Below, in pieces: positions 24,904 to 37,255 of a DNA stretch of 64,000 bases. The stretch is from positions 2,728,001 to 2,792,000 of the forward strand of contig JAGTJL010000004.1 of the NCBI GenBank assembly GCA_020746875.1, in the 5' to 3' direction. Source of the DNA: Rhexocercosporidium sp. MPI-PUGE-AT-0058. Lineage: Eukaryota; Ascomycota; Leotiomycetes; Helotiales. Every line of letters starts with the position of its first letter. Position 1 is the stretch's first letter. The notes beneath the pieces were generated by a model. That model worked only from the letters and a program-made list of their open reading frames with translations. It was not told where the DNA came from and ran no database searches. The translations under genes were made by a program, and so were the position numbers.

Positions 24904-26586
24904 GAGAAGTAAAATCGCGAATGTGGTAAAGGACTTTACTTTCCGCCAGAGCAAAATGGATATCAGGAGTATTTAAAGAATTCATTTGCCTTTGAGGTAA
25001 ACCATTAGCCTTTTCAGATCAATGTGGGGCTCTAGGAAGGTTGAATGGGGTAACGAGGCTGTAAATGTGTTTCCCCATTTGCAATCTGGTTAAATTCCTA
25101 AGCGAGGGGAGTTAAGTACCGAACGCTCACTCTATTGGACCCTCACTAATATAGACGTATACCAAGGCCGCCGGCATTGGGGAATGAGTGAGAAGAACTT
25201 AGTATGTCATGGGCATCTGAATTATCCATTTCTTGTTGCGTCAACAAACTCTCTAATTACATGGTGGGTCGACCAAGCACAAGTTGTCTTCTGGCTGTCC
25301 ACGATTTGCTCCAGTGAAAAATCCCTTTTACACGGCATAACTTCATTAAAGATTCTGCGTTACTGCTGTCCGAGTAATAGATACATTGCTTTGTTTTTTG
25401 AGGTGTGTTTCTCAATGCGGGAAGTTGTGAGGCGTCGTAAAAAGGAAAAAATCAAATTCGACATGCGGAGGAGACCGCGAGACTTGAAGAGAAATCTTCA
25501 ACCACAATCATTACAGTCCCACAATTCAGCCTCTGCCTTTGCTTAAGCTCAGACTTTTCCCCAGTCTAGTTTGATATAGAATGTACTGAAATTTCTAAGT
25601 AGCTTATGCAACATTCATGCTTGTAGGCCGGAGTGGACAACCATGGAATTATTCGTTAGGCCGCGTCAAAACAAAGGCTGTCTACAACCCTTTTCAACTA
25701 CAATTCCAGCCAGATCACGCCTTAAGTGCCAATTCCTCGTCTTTCATAATTATGGCTCAAATCCACTTTCTTTTTTGTCTACCCTTGACTTCACTGTACC
25801 TTAGGCACAAACCACGAGATGCGCGGAACCAGCCGAGGCCAAGAGAACCAACTGCCTGGCATTTCTAGGCTTGGTTCTGTACTGGTCTGCCGGCTGCGCC
25901 AAGTGATTAGGTCCCCTCAACTGACTGCTGCAAGTCTAGCACCAGCTGTACGGTACTGTTTTGATGCTAAGAAAGCGAAAAGAAGCTGCGTGTTGCAGTG
26001 CAAGATGTTTACCTTGTTGATACATGAGATATTTCCCTTGGTGGAGCCATCTGTGTAGCCACGACGATAATTTGTCCTGCTATCGCTAAAATTAATGATC
26101 GGAAAATACCCAGTTGCCCTGGTACGAAAGTACTACACTACGCTCCGGCACACACCACACCACGAGTTGAAGTAGTCTATCCAACCGCAATCATTTCAGT
26201 ATTAATCATAATTCCCGCAGGCCAAGGTTTCCCTAAGCCTGTCATCAATCTATGCCTAGTCCTGCCCAGACTCTCACGCTAAGGAACTCGCCAAAGCTCG
26301 CCTTCCAAGACAGACCCAAGCTACTGGGCATGCAAGCCGCTGCTGAATAGTGCTGAAGTATCTTTCTTCCAAGATACCTAAGAACATATCTCTATAATTT
26401 GTACTCAGATTGCGTGCTAAAGCCAAGACATGTCATCATTTCGCCCAGAAACGACAAAGGATATTCCGTGATGCCAAAAAGAGATATTTCGCACAGAGCG
26501 ACAGCTCCATAAGAACGGATCACTGTCCACCATTAGCTTCAACAAAACAATTCAATCCGAACACGGGAGAAGCCAAAATAGTGACT
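24904..26586. other. 1.7 kb intergenic region, nothing recognised
   Basis: Divergent upstream regions of the propeller gene and the MFS permease. Only short open frames without motifs are present. Confidence 0.4.
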
Positions 26587-28427
26587 ATGTCGGGTTTAGA
26601 TCTGAAATTGTCCAATCCGGATGACTATCCTCGTCCCCGAGAGGATGAGGAGGTCCTCAACTTGGACCAAGACTGGACGGCAGAGGAGGAAGCGAAGGCG
26701 AAAAGAAAGTATGCTCACACATGCAAGTTCCCAGATGAATGAGACTTACTTGTAATTGCCCAGGTTGGACTTCATTATCATGCCTTTGCTTACTCTCGGT
26801 TTTTTCTGCTTGCGTAAGTACACATTCATTGCGATCATTTCTGTTGCAGGTCTCCTAACATATGATGATATCACAGAACTCGATCGAGGCAACATCGCAA
26901 ACGCTCTAACGGATAACTTCTTCAAGGATGTCAACATTACCCAGGACCAATTTAACATCGGCCAGCAAATGCTCTCCTTAGGCATTGTCCTCTTCGAAAT
27001 CCCATCTAACATGATCCTCTATCGAGTTGGTCCGGGAAAGTGGCTGACCCTCCAACTCTTCCTTTTCGGTACGGTCAGCACTTTCCAAGCTTTCCAAAAC
27101 AACTACGGATCATTCATTGCCAGTCGATTCCTTCTCGGAGTGACCGAATCTGGCTTCATCCCTGGTGGGCTTTGGACTCTTTCGACCTGGTACACACGGA
27201 AAGAGACTGCTAAGCGAGTCATGTTCTTCTACTTTGGTAATCAATTTGGACAGGCTTCATCGAAGTTGCTCGCGTATGGCATCCTTCACATGCGAGGTGT
27301 GGGAGGTAGGCCAGGATGGTTCTGGTTGTTCGTTCTCATGGGTGCCTTCACTTGCTTCAGCGGATGCATCCTTGGGCTTTTCCTTCCCGACTCTTTCAAA
27401 AGACCGCGCAGTACCTTCCTACCCAAGTTCTCCTTTTTCAGCGACAGGGAGCTGCATATCTTGCAGAGCCGTGTTCTGCTCGATGATCCGATGAAAGGCA
27501 AGAAGAAGAAGCGTATTGGCAGTGCTGCCTTCAAGAAAGCGGTATGTCGATCCATTTGTGATTTTTGGGTCAACGGCAGTCTTAATAATGCCCTTCAACT
27601 AGTTCTCCAATTGGCGACTATGGATTCATTTCCTCATCACTTTATCCAACAATGGTCCTCAGCGTGCCTTCGACACATACTCCCCCTCCATCGTTAGAGA
27701 CTTCGGTTTCGCTGCCCTAACAAGCAATGCCTTAGCATCCGTCGGCCTCTTTCTTCAAATCCCGGTATCATTCTCTTTCAGTTGGGTGTCCGATCGTTAG
27801 TAAGTTAGTTCTGGGGTTAAATATAGGGGAAGGGTGCTAACATGTGGTAGTAACAAGCGTGGTGAGACAGTCATGGGTGGATTGAGTATGCACCTTCTCG
27901 GGTACGTCTTCAACCGCATCTTCACCGAGATCAACAACCGTGGCGTACGATACTTTGGCGTTGTTTGGACGCAGACATTTGGAACTTTCTCACATCCCCT
28001 CAACATCGCCTGGATGTCACTTGCATGCACAGACTCAGAAGAGCGAGCGTTGGCAATGGCCATGTAATTATCCTTACCCTTGTCGTGTAAAAGACTGGTC
28101 TAACACTCTCCAAGGGTTATCATGGGCGCGAATATCGCTGGGATTTACGGCGCACAGATCTTTAGAGAAGATGACAAGCCACGTTACCGCCGTGGATTCA
28201 GCATCGATATCGCCATCGTTGCATTTGGTCTTGCTTTGGCAGTTGTTAGATTCCTCGATGATTTACGCAGACGTCGTCGTAATAGTAGCCAACATGTCGA
28301 CGAGACTCCCACCGAAGACAATAACTCCAACGATGACATTAAGGCGGCTCGGTCAAGTGATTTTCAAGCTCCACCCATTCAATTTGGAGAAGATTTGAGC
28401 CCTACTGTCTTGAAATCTGTGAGGTAG
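26587..28427 (+). CDS. Dal5-type MFS permease (anion:cation symporter family)
   Basis: Six exons. The ATG at 26587 gives MSGLDLKLSNPDDYPRPRED, a cytosolic tail. Introns near 26709-26764 and 26820-26879 lead to LDFIIMPLLTLGFFCLQLDR, the conserved first helix and 'LDR.N...A' loop of the Dal5/TNA1/VHT1 family. FEIPSNMILYRVGPGKWL and GVTESGFIPGGLWTLSTWYTRKE are hallmark motifs of the same family. Further exons give FSNWRLWIHFLITL, DTYSPSIVRDFGF, GVVWTQTFGTFSHPLNIAW and a last exon starting MGANIAGIYGAQIFREDDKPRY. The C-terminal tail is polar. The family imports allantoate, nicotinate, pantothenate, biotin or related organic anions with H+; the exact substrate cannot be read. About 490 residues in the plasma membrane. 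Confidence 0.9.
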
Positions 28428-28711
28428 ATGTTGGTCGCTCTTTTGGCAACTTGCCTTGTGCATTGGCGAAATATGTTACTATCGGTATCTCTCATTGCTG
28501 GCAAGATTGTCTCATTTAAGTGAGCATCCGTTCTGTTCGATTATTCAATATTAGTATAAATGATCATGTAATGATTACTATCTTACACCTAAGAGAATGT
28601 TACTTTAATCGTTTGTAAGAGCTAAGAGACTTGAAGTATTCGAACGATCTTCATTCCAGTATGTGAGACTTGAGATAGCATGAAGTGAAATCATTTCTCG
28701 TCATCTTGTCC

Positions 28712-30362
28712 CTAGTCGTCAACTAAAGAGCCCGTGCTCGATGAGCTATCACTGTCATAATCCGAGTCATCCTCAGTAGGCAACACGATAGCTTTCAAAG
28801 CCGCACCCCTCTCCTCAACTGGAACACCATCATAGAGAACGGAGAATGATGCAAGGTAATCATTAATGACATTCTCAGTCTCCTGCTGCGAGAGTTCAAA
28901 CTTAGCAGCTGGCTTCGAGCGCTTTTGAGAAGAAATCGAGAACGATCTTGATATCGGAGGCGGTGGAGGCATTGGGGGGCCTCGGAATCTAGGTGGGCCA
29001 GGAGGCGGTGGTCCACCCCATGAGCGGATTACAGATTCACCTCTGAGGACTATGATATGGCTAGCAGCTTTCTCTTCTTTTTTGGACCAGAATCGGCGTG
29101 GTTTGGGTTTGTCGATTGACGAAGCGAGAACGCATTCAACGGTCCAGGTATGGGACTGGTATACTCGTGGATCTGCTTTCGTGCCGAGGTATGTGTAGAC
29201 AGCTGTACTGGTAGGGGCAGGGACGTCCATGAGATTCTCGATCGCTGGCTTCATCGACGTGGTATCCTTGTTTCGCTCCAGGAAAGCTTTGATGTCGTCC
29301 TGGGACATGGGAACTTTGTTGAAAGCACAGACCACATCTGTCTCTGTACGATTAACTTTCAGGGGGAGGCCGAGGAAACGGAATATGGTTTGCTTTGATC
29401 TCTTTTCTCGCGAGTCGATGCTGGCGCGGTGGATCTCGTAGATATCCGGTGCTTTGAAAGGGCCCATTGGACCGGCAACAGGTGCGGGTGGAGGCGGTGG
29501 ACCGGGTCCTGGTCTGGATGTTTGTCAGCATCCATAAAAGTTTCTGGTCGTTTGATTGACTCACGTTTTCTTCAATGGAGCGGCAACACTGATCTCCGTT
29601 GGGTTGCGAATGGTGAGCGAAGCAATGCTTGATGCGTCATTGTCCTTCTTCTCGCCTTCGGCGGCTTGCACAACTTGAGTTATGTTTGCAGGATGTATCG
29701 GCTCGTTCAAGCTGAACATCATGACTTTGCCAACTCCCGTCTCGTGAAGAACCTCTAGGAACTCACCCATGGATTTCTTCACTCGTCGAAGAAGAAGTTC
29801 CTCATAGGGAGAGAGCTTTCGCCTGCAATTCGGGGGTTAGAAAATATTGCTTAGCGAAGAATTGCGTGTCTGCCACCTACTTCTGTGCGTTGACCTGGAG
29901 AATGACAAGCTGAACGATGACTTGAGCCATCATTGCAACCTTGTACGACTCATCAAGCTCATCTTCATAGTCGCCGAACTCGCCATCGGTCATGCCCAGC
30001 CCCCAAGCCAGTTTCTTCCATGGTTTCTTGGGTGGTGCCTCGGCGCTCTCATTAGTCTCATCTTTCTTCCAAGAAGCGACCTTCTCGACAGCTGCAATGG
30101 CCTGCTCATATTCTTTCTTACACTTGGCTAAAGCTCCTTGGAATTTTGTCGCGAAATTGTCTTTGAAAAATGCTTCATTCTTGTTAACATCCCTTCCGAC
30201 TTCAGATAGCAGACCTGCGGAAAGGGAAATGCTGTTGGCGATGTTCTTGATTCTGTAGCCGGAACCAAAGCGAGAGAGTAATGCTGTGGCTCCAAGTCCT
30301 GTGTTTGCGATATCAAGGATGAAGTTTCCAGGACATCGCCTTTGGTCTATGATATTTGCCAT
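28712..30362 (-). CDS. Unrecognised protein with helical N-terminus and proline-rich C-terminus
   Basis: Three exons. The ATG at 30362 starts MANIIDQRRCPGNFILDIAN. The first 160 residues are helical (LLSRFGSGYRIKNIANSISL, NEAFFKDNFATKFQGALAK) and resemble the fungal N-terminal helical domains often found on STAND and other signalling proteins. An intron after VNAQ (donor GTAGGT near 29879, acceptor near 29824) leads to RKLSPYEELLLRRVKKSMG. A second intron near 29515-29565 follows APLKKT. The last exon has a poly-proline run (PGPGPPPPPAPVAG), a globular part with IFRFLGLPLKVNRTE and MSQDDIKAFLERN, and a second proline run before an acidic Ser/Asp tail ending LVDD. No catalytic motif is visible. 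Convergent with the MFS gene, 284 bp apart. Confidence 0.75.
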
Positions 30363-32192
30363 TGTGGTTGACTCACTGGCCGTCTGGATGCTAGCGACTT
30401 GACGATGGATCTCTGTAGAAGGTCAGAATTTTCCCTGGGCTTTAGGGATTATTAGCTTACTAGATAAATTCTTTGTCCCTTGACTTCAACTCCCCTTGGA
30501 CTTTGCCTTTTCAATGAAAAATGAGGGGTGGATGATCGAGGACCGTCGATGCCAAATCAATTGGGTAAGGCGAACCATATACCCGATTTACAAAGTAAGG
30601 CTGACGGGGAAACATCTAATCCTGGATTCAGCACATGCAAGTGATACGTGGGAAAGGTCGATAGGTCGCATGCTGCATGCATGGTGGCTACACGGCGTCG
30701 GTGTAGATTCAGACCCAATTTCATCACACCCTATTCGGTGAGCGCAAACGTCCGATAACGGGTTCGAAACTATGCATACCGCTCGCAACGAGAATCAATG
30801 GAAACCATTTGTCTGGTCAAAGACACAAGCATGTGGCTTTTGCGAAGGACGAAAGACCACCCGAGGGGCTGTAGAGGGGTGAACCACGTGATCGAGCTCA
30901 GCATAGTGTTTACCTCCCTTGCCATTCGAAGGCCTTACAAGTCGAATAGCTAAAATGAAAAGAGGCTCTCTTGCCGTCATTGAAGTGTCTCGAATACGAT
31001 CATGCATGATTATTCTGCCGCAGTAGATGCGTGATTTGGGTCACAAACTGTACTCGGTCATGGCTATTCCAGGTCCTCTCGCTCAAATGGGCTCCCTGTA
31101 CAGGCATCATGCGTGCAAAGGAAGATTCGGCATCTTGAGAATCAAGCGGAAAACGCGCGTTAGTGTGAAAGAGAAAGCTGGAAGAAAGTTTTCTCTGACA
31201 TACAGAAGTATGCATTGCTAAAACAAAAGTTCGGTGAGTAGAGGGAGTCTAGAGGGAGAAGTTAGGAGCGGTTGAAGAGCATCGTGAGTAAGAGCCAACC
31301 CTACCGAACCCATAATACATTTGCGACCAGAAGAAATTTGTAGAAGACTCTGATCTGGCTCCATAACCAGCTCGGCATTCTATCAATGGAGGCGAAACGT
31401 TTATCTTGTGTTCAATCTTAGGACAATATCGAAAGGGGAGGATATTTAGTTGCCCTGCTGTTGCCAGGGTCCAGATGCCCCAACAAGAGCGCTAACTTCA
31501 GTACTTAGATAACTCGAAAAGATCTTTCGAGAGCAGGCACCTTTGCGCTTCCCCAGAGACCACAGATATTTGTACTTCTGTTCTCTCAATAAGTCAGATA
31601 AGCACCCCAAGTCAAAAATAGCTAGGCTCGGTAATAAAAGGCGCGATCATTGCCCACTTACGAATAGCCTCTCCGAGCTCGCTTGCTGAAAGGGGTTAAG
31701 CGAGGAGGATCGAAGAAGTGATCGTCCCCTTGGCGCTGGGAAGCGACAGAAACTTCCAGGATCTCGCTATTTGCAGGAGCTTTGCGGATTGGATAGTCAA
31801 GTCTGAAGCTTGAACATAGAAGAATTCCAAGCAGTCAAAGTTATCATCGAACTATCCCTCTCGAGATCCTGGAACAACAAGTTTTCGGAGAATGATTGAC
31901 ACCTCGATTCAAAAAGTACAATAGGACATGTCTCAAGACAGAGTGTCTGATCCCAGCCAGAGAAGGTGGCAGATTGGACAGCTGGATGCCGACGTTGATG
32001 TCAGGGAAACGCCGCCTTCAACCCTATTCTAGCTTAAGTTCGATCGTGCTTTCACTAAGATCAGCAAGCTAGATACAACGCGGGCGAGGACTTGGAAACA
32101 GTTTCGTTTCAAGCTGGATCATCTGCATTCTCAATATAAATGAAGGGGCCTTGGACGTCGATATCGGATTTACTGCCCAGATCCCGCGCACC
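30363..32192. other. 1.8 kb intergenic region, nothing recognised
   Basis: Divergent upstream region of two genes. Short frames only; a GCATGC-rich spot lies near 30668-30683. Confidence 0.4.
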
Positions 32193-34096
32193 ATGTTATC
32201 GCAAATAACGTTCCAGGATATTTACTTATCTTCCTCAGCTTCAATTGTATCAACATTATTAATATTCTCAGTTTTAGTCTGGGTCATCTTCTCCTGCTTG
32301 CGTTCCAAGCTCGGATCATATATTCCATTATACGACGACGATGCCCACGCGCTGCTCTCGTTCAACAGGCGGCGGATGTTTGACAGTGTCAATTTACTTC
32401 GCGAAGGGTACCATAAGGTCAGCAAATGCACACACATCTTTCATCAACAGATTCTGATTAGTCCTCTCTAGTTTTACGATAAACCGTTCAGAGTCTGGAC
32501 GTCACAGGGAGAGCAGGTTTCTCTGCCTCCGAAATACATTGACGGGCTGAAAATGTTGCCGGACCATACTTTTAGTTCTCAATTGAGAGATGTGAGTACC
32601 AATAAACCAGCCCGAGAAGAGTCGAACTGATGGAGTGTACGGGCCTAACATATCTTGCATAGTTCATGCTAGTTGCATACACAATGGCTCCTGTGGGTCC
32701 CGAGATACTTGACCATGTTGACGCTGTCATATCCTCCGACCTGAACAGAAACTTGGGTATGTGAAGAAGTCTCGAAGTTCGAGGGAATCAAAAGACCATT
32801 TCTTCTCTGAAACTATTCAGCTGATAAGCATTAAACTAGCGAAGGTATTTCCAAACATTCAAGAGGAGATTGATGCCGCATTTCCGGCAGAAATACCCAT
32901 CATGCCAAGGTGACTTCACAAAAATCATGCATCAACATGCATGGACTAACCATTCCAGATTGGACTCCTGTTACTGCATATGGCACCGTTCTGAGATTGA
33001 TTTGCATGATCTTGGGAAGGATGTCCGTCGGCCCAAGCTTGAATCGGAACGAGGAATGGATCGATATCAGCTCGGAGGTTAGTCACATCTTGGAACCAAT
33101 ATCCAAAGTCACTAACAAATCTAACAGTGGACACGCAACGTCTTCCTCTCAGCCGTAAAGTTGAAAATGCTTCCAGCTTTCCTTCGACCCATCGGTAGCT
33201 CCTTCATTCCGGAGATTAGGAAGTGTCGCCACCAGAACGTACGAGCTAGAGAGCTACTGCAGCCGATCATCAAGAAGCGAGAGCAGCAAGAGCTCCATCC
33301 TGGCTATGAGAAACCAAATGATGCCATTGAATGACTGAGAGGCGTGGTCCCTAAAGAGGATAAGAAGAATTACACTTTCTTCGGTATTGGACAGCTTGCC
33401 ATCGGAGCTTTGTCTATCCACACTGTCTCCCACTTGACGACCAACGTTATTCTTAATCTTGCCGCATATCCCGAATATGCTCCAAGACTGAGAGATGAGT
33501 ATGAGACTGTTAAGGCGGAACATGGCGAGGAGTTTAAATTGGAGGATATGGCGAAGCTGAAGAAGATGGATAGTTTTTTGAACGAAACTCTTCGTTGCAA
33601 CAATTTGACTCTCGGTGAGATCACGATATTTCCCCGCTTGAACTCCCTCAAATACTGAACAAGTATTTTAATACCAGTATCATTTCAACGTAAAGTTCTC
33701 CGCACCATCATCTTGCACGACGGCACCACTCTACCCGTGGGACCCCTCATCTTCGCTCCCGGGAACGCTATCTCGACAGATAACGCCATTTTTCCTAATG
33801 GTGACACATTCGACGGTCTACACTTCTACAAACTCCGAGAAGCTTCTTCCGAAGCTAAGAACAAGCATCAGCTCACGAGCATCAGCAATACCCAGCTTCA
33901 TTTCGGCGCTGGAAGGCATGCGTGTCCCGGGAGATGGTACGCGAGTGCTGAGATCAAACTAATTATCGTTTCGCTTTTGAGTAAATACGATATCAAGTTG
34001 AGGGATGGGGAAACGAGGCCGGAGAGTATCAAGTTCCAGCATAGGAATGTGCCAGACCCGAAGGCACAGGTTTTGTTTCGGAAGAGGGGTTTGTAA
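32193..34096 (+). pseudogene. Cytochrome P450 monooxygenase with one in-frame TGA
   Basis: Multi-exon fungal P450. The ATG at 32193 precedes an N-terminal membrane anchor (SIVSTLLIFSVLVWVIFS). Exons then give FYDKPFRVWTSQGEQVSLPP, FMLVAYTMAPVGPEILDHVD, AKVFPNIQEEIDAAFP (acceptor TAG at 32842), DWTPVTAYGTVLRLICMI and WTRNVFLSAVKLKMLP. The I-helix region is GIGQLAIGALSIHTVSHLTT, the K-helix ExxR is NETLR, and the heme loop is FGAGRHACPGRWYA with its Cys ligand. Everything expected is present except one codon: TGA at 33332-33334, after PNDAIE and before LRGVVPKED, where relatives carry Trp. No intron can remove it without deleting conserved helix. The protein would stop before the I-helix and be inactive. 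The type is that of secondary-metabolism or diterpene P450s. It is tandem with the HET gene. Confidence 0.85.
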
Positions 34097-34529
34097 AGTA
34101 CCTCACAGGACCCCGCATTTAGGGGCGGAAATGGCGGGGTGGGGTAGCTGTTCAATCTCCAGTATATATTGCCACCACTCGACTGCCGAATCATAGATTT
34201 CTGCTGCAGCTGTGAACTCATGTATTCAGATGATAGATATTGTCAAGAGTCTCTTAAGAATATACTAACTTTAGGCGATTTCCGGATTTACTCTGGAAGA
34301 GGCATCCAAATGCTGACAAGGGGTGGGCAACGCTAGACTTCGCCAGATAAAGCATTTCAATAATATTGTGGCGTGCATGCATGATGCGAGTTTTCGGATT
34401 TATATCTTTCAGCTAATCCTGTTATGTTCTTCCCTCTCTCTACCTCTAGTTTTCGTCTTTCGTGTCGCTATCCAACTCTAGATGTGAGACTGCGTTTCTC
34501 CTTTTGAGAAAAAAAAGTCTATTTCAGGG
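34097..34529. other. Intergenic, nothing recognised
   Basis: P450 3' region and HET-gene promoter. CT-rich stretches near 34428-34460 could be a fungal pyrimidine-rich promoter element. Confidence 0.35.
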
Positions 34530-36423
34530 ATGGAGGGGCCCTCTGAACATGATCAGCCAAGAGAGCATAGGACTTCTTATCAATATAAAAGGTTAGAATC
34601 CAGCTCGTCTATTCGCCTTCTGGTCCTCGAGCCTGGTACTTTCGAAGACTCGATCTCTTGCCACCTGAAACATGTAAGTCTCGAGAGCAAGCCAAAATAC
34701 GAAGCCCTATCGTATGTCTGGGGCGATTCATTTCAGACGAAGGAAATTCTATGTGAGGGCTGTTCTATGAAGGTGACGATAAGTAAGTGTGTTGCGTCAT
34801 ACAAGCCTTAGCCATTTGAGAGCTCCGCTCATCCAGAGACAAGGCCTTCATCAAGCTCTCCGCCACCTACGATCAGAAACTGTGGACCGTGTTATCTGGG
34901 CAGACGCTATCTGTATCAATCAGCAAGACAATGACGAGAAGTCCTTTCAGGTGGCTCTGATGGGAGAGATATATTCCCATTCCCACCAAGTCCTAGTCTG
35001 GATCGGCGAAGACATCGACAGCCTGAGCGGCACCTTCCAAACAGTAAAAGAGCTTCATGAAATATTTTTGCAAACTGAAGATGGATATCCATACGACGAA
35101 TTATCTTTTGAAAATACCTTTCTGCCAGGATCATCGACTTTCTCAAATCTGCTGCGCACACAGGACATGTGGAAAGTGTCTTTCCTTCGCTTGATCCGGC
35201 AGCCATGGTTTCTTCGACGGTGGTGCCTCCAAGAGATCGCGAAAGCACCATCAGCTATCGTTGTCTGCGGTTTCCAAACAGTCCAATGGAGTATGTTGTC
35301 AGATGTGTACTGGTGCATCTACCAGAGTGGCGCATTGAGCTATATCCTAGACCCTGCCGAAGCAGCTACTGGATTCCACACGGGGATCGTGATCATGGGT
35401 CTCATACGGAGGGACTCCCAGAAGAATGATCATGCACCACTCCTAGAATCGGTGGTCTCGACAAGATACTTCAAATGTACAGACCCACGGGATGTGGTAT
35501 ACTCGCTGCTCGGACTTGGGGGAGACGTGAAGCTGTATGGAGATTCGCTGACTCCAGACTACTCGCTTTCAGTGGAGGAAGTATTCAAGAAGTTTGTCAT
35601 TGGATGCCTCTCCCAGAAAGGATGTATGTATCCGCTCAGCGTTCCATATACCCCTGCACAATCTGGTGCGATGGATCTACCGAGCTGGGTACCCGATTTT
35701 ACTCGGCTGGAGGCGACGAACCCATTAATTCGAATGCGAATGGGAGATGCATTACCTTTTCATGCTAGTCGTGACTCTGTCCCAAGACTCCGCATATCTG
35801 AAGATGGGAATCTGCTGTTCTCTTGGGGTAAAGTAGTGGACATCATCAAGCAGACAGCACCACCACTCGACGAAGTGCAGTGCACTGGTATGGAAGGATT
35901 ATCACTTGCTGACATCGGGATTCAAAGGGTGAAGAAATGGCTCGCACTTCGCAAAGAGATAATTGCGTACCATACCGTTGATGAAGGCAAGCATAACAAC
36001 CTTTTCGAATCCTTTTGGCGGACAATGATATTCAACATGACTGCTAGTGCGGATAAACCACCTTCAGAATACTCGTCCTACTTCAAGGTTTATCTCGATC
36101 ACTTTTTTCAATCCGACGTCATTGTTCCTGAGACGCGGGAGCCTCTCCGTACTCAGCTGTTGCAGATTGAGACTGCTGTCAATTCGCGTGCAGACGGGTG
36201 GAGGATGTTCACGACTGAGCACTCACGGCTTGGTCAAGGGATGAGGTCGGTTCGAGCGGGGGACGTGGTTTGTGTTTTGGATGGAGGAGAGCTCCCGTAC
36301 GTTATTAGACCGGTGGATGATGGTCTGTATCGGTTTATTGGCTCCAGTTATGTTCATGGCTTGATGGATGGTGAAGCTTACAAGAAGGATGATTTGGAGT
36401 CAACGGAGTTCTGCTTTTGTTGA
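34530..36423 (+). CDS. HET-domain (heterokaryon incompatibility) protein
   Basis: Two exons. The ATG at 34530 starts MEGPSEHDQPREHRTSYQYK. Exon 1 contains IRLLVLEPG and YEALSYVWGD, the first HET block. A 61-nt intron at 34783-34843 (GTAAGT...ACAAG) joins KVTIS to LHQALRHLR in phase. Exon 2 has the second and third HET blocks, RVIWADAICINQQDNDEKS and VLVWIGEDID, then LRRWCLQEIAKA, DPRDVVYSLLGLG and DYSLSVEEVFKKF. The C-terminal half is variable, and conserved residues near the end include ADGWRMFTTEHSRLG and GDVVCVLDGGELPYVI, as in many fungal HET proteins. HET domains are TIR-like and trigger cell death after non-self recognition. Whether this gene is an active incompatibility locus is unknown. 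About 610 residues. Confidence 0.93.
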
Positions 36424-37255
36424 AGCTTTCATTGTTCTCACTAATCATCTTAGCCGAGATTTCAATTAGTGTGAAATATGATCTATGTGGATCCATAGAA
36501 GGGGCGGGCTCAAGGGGTTGGATGCCGTTCCTCTTCATCAGCTGAACCCGAACGACAGAGAGAGTGATTCTTCATGGTGGAATCCTTCACGGGACCATCA
36601 CTTAGCCTGCACAAATCCTTACTGTCCGACTCAAGTTTTTACGATCCAGGTAATCAATTAAGGAAACCCACTGTTCATATAAATTGTGGATCCTAGCTTG
36701 CGGCTGGTGTGAGGCCACCACAAAATTAGGTAAAGCCTCTACCGACTTAGCGTTCGCTAAAGGACAATTCGAGCACCAGAGATTACGGAATCACCAGGAA
36801 TCTTGGTTGCTAATGATCACATTTAAAATAATTCATAAGTTTCTTTTAAGTTCATACTGTAGGTTCACGCAACGTCGTACCTAGTACATGGAAGGCCAGA
36901 AGACTCATTGGCCGCCTAGTGTAGGACGTCGCTTAGCTCCCTTGTCAAGGCAACGACAGCTTATCATGAATCTGCCATCTTCACCTTCGAAGTCCCAGCA
37001 ATAGCGACAAAGACTTTGGAATTTGGATTCACCAGACAGCCATCACGTTTAAATTTGTGTTAAGTCGCGCATATGTCCTCTTGACTCGTCTTCAAATTTA
37101 CTTTTCTATTTCCACAACGAAATTCTCTCAAGTCTCGAGGAGGGATCACCACTCACACCCCACCCCACCAGTACGGCTCCTCCTTTCTCCCTTGTTTATT
37201 ATTCAAAGCTAACAGCTACAGTCTTCATCATTCTCAAATAGTTACTTCTATCAAG
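36424..37255. other. Intergenic, nothing recognised
   Basis: About 0.8 kb, with a CT-rich and CCAC-rich promoter-like stretch near 37140-37200 just upstream of the RBR ligase start. Confidence 0.35.

Noticed and set aside
24904..24954. Longer N-terminus for the beta-propeller protein
   Set aside because: The upstream frame has no ATG; the ATG at 24903 begins a good signal peptide.
26410..26586. Upstream in-frame extension of the MFS permease
   Set aside because: Basic, low-quality sequence before a family-typical N-terminal tail; judged 5' untranslated.
32759..32845. Second lesion (TAA/frameshift) in the P450 after the third intron
   Set aside because: Using the acceptor TAG at 32842, with a CTGAT branch point just upstream, keeps the frame (NRNL to AKVFPN). 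No lesion is needed.
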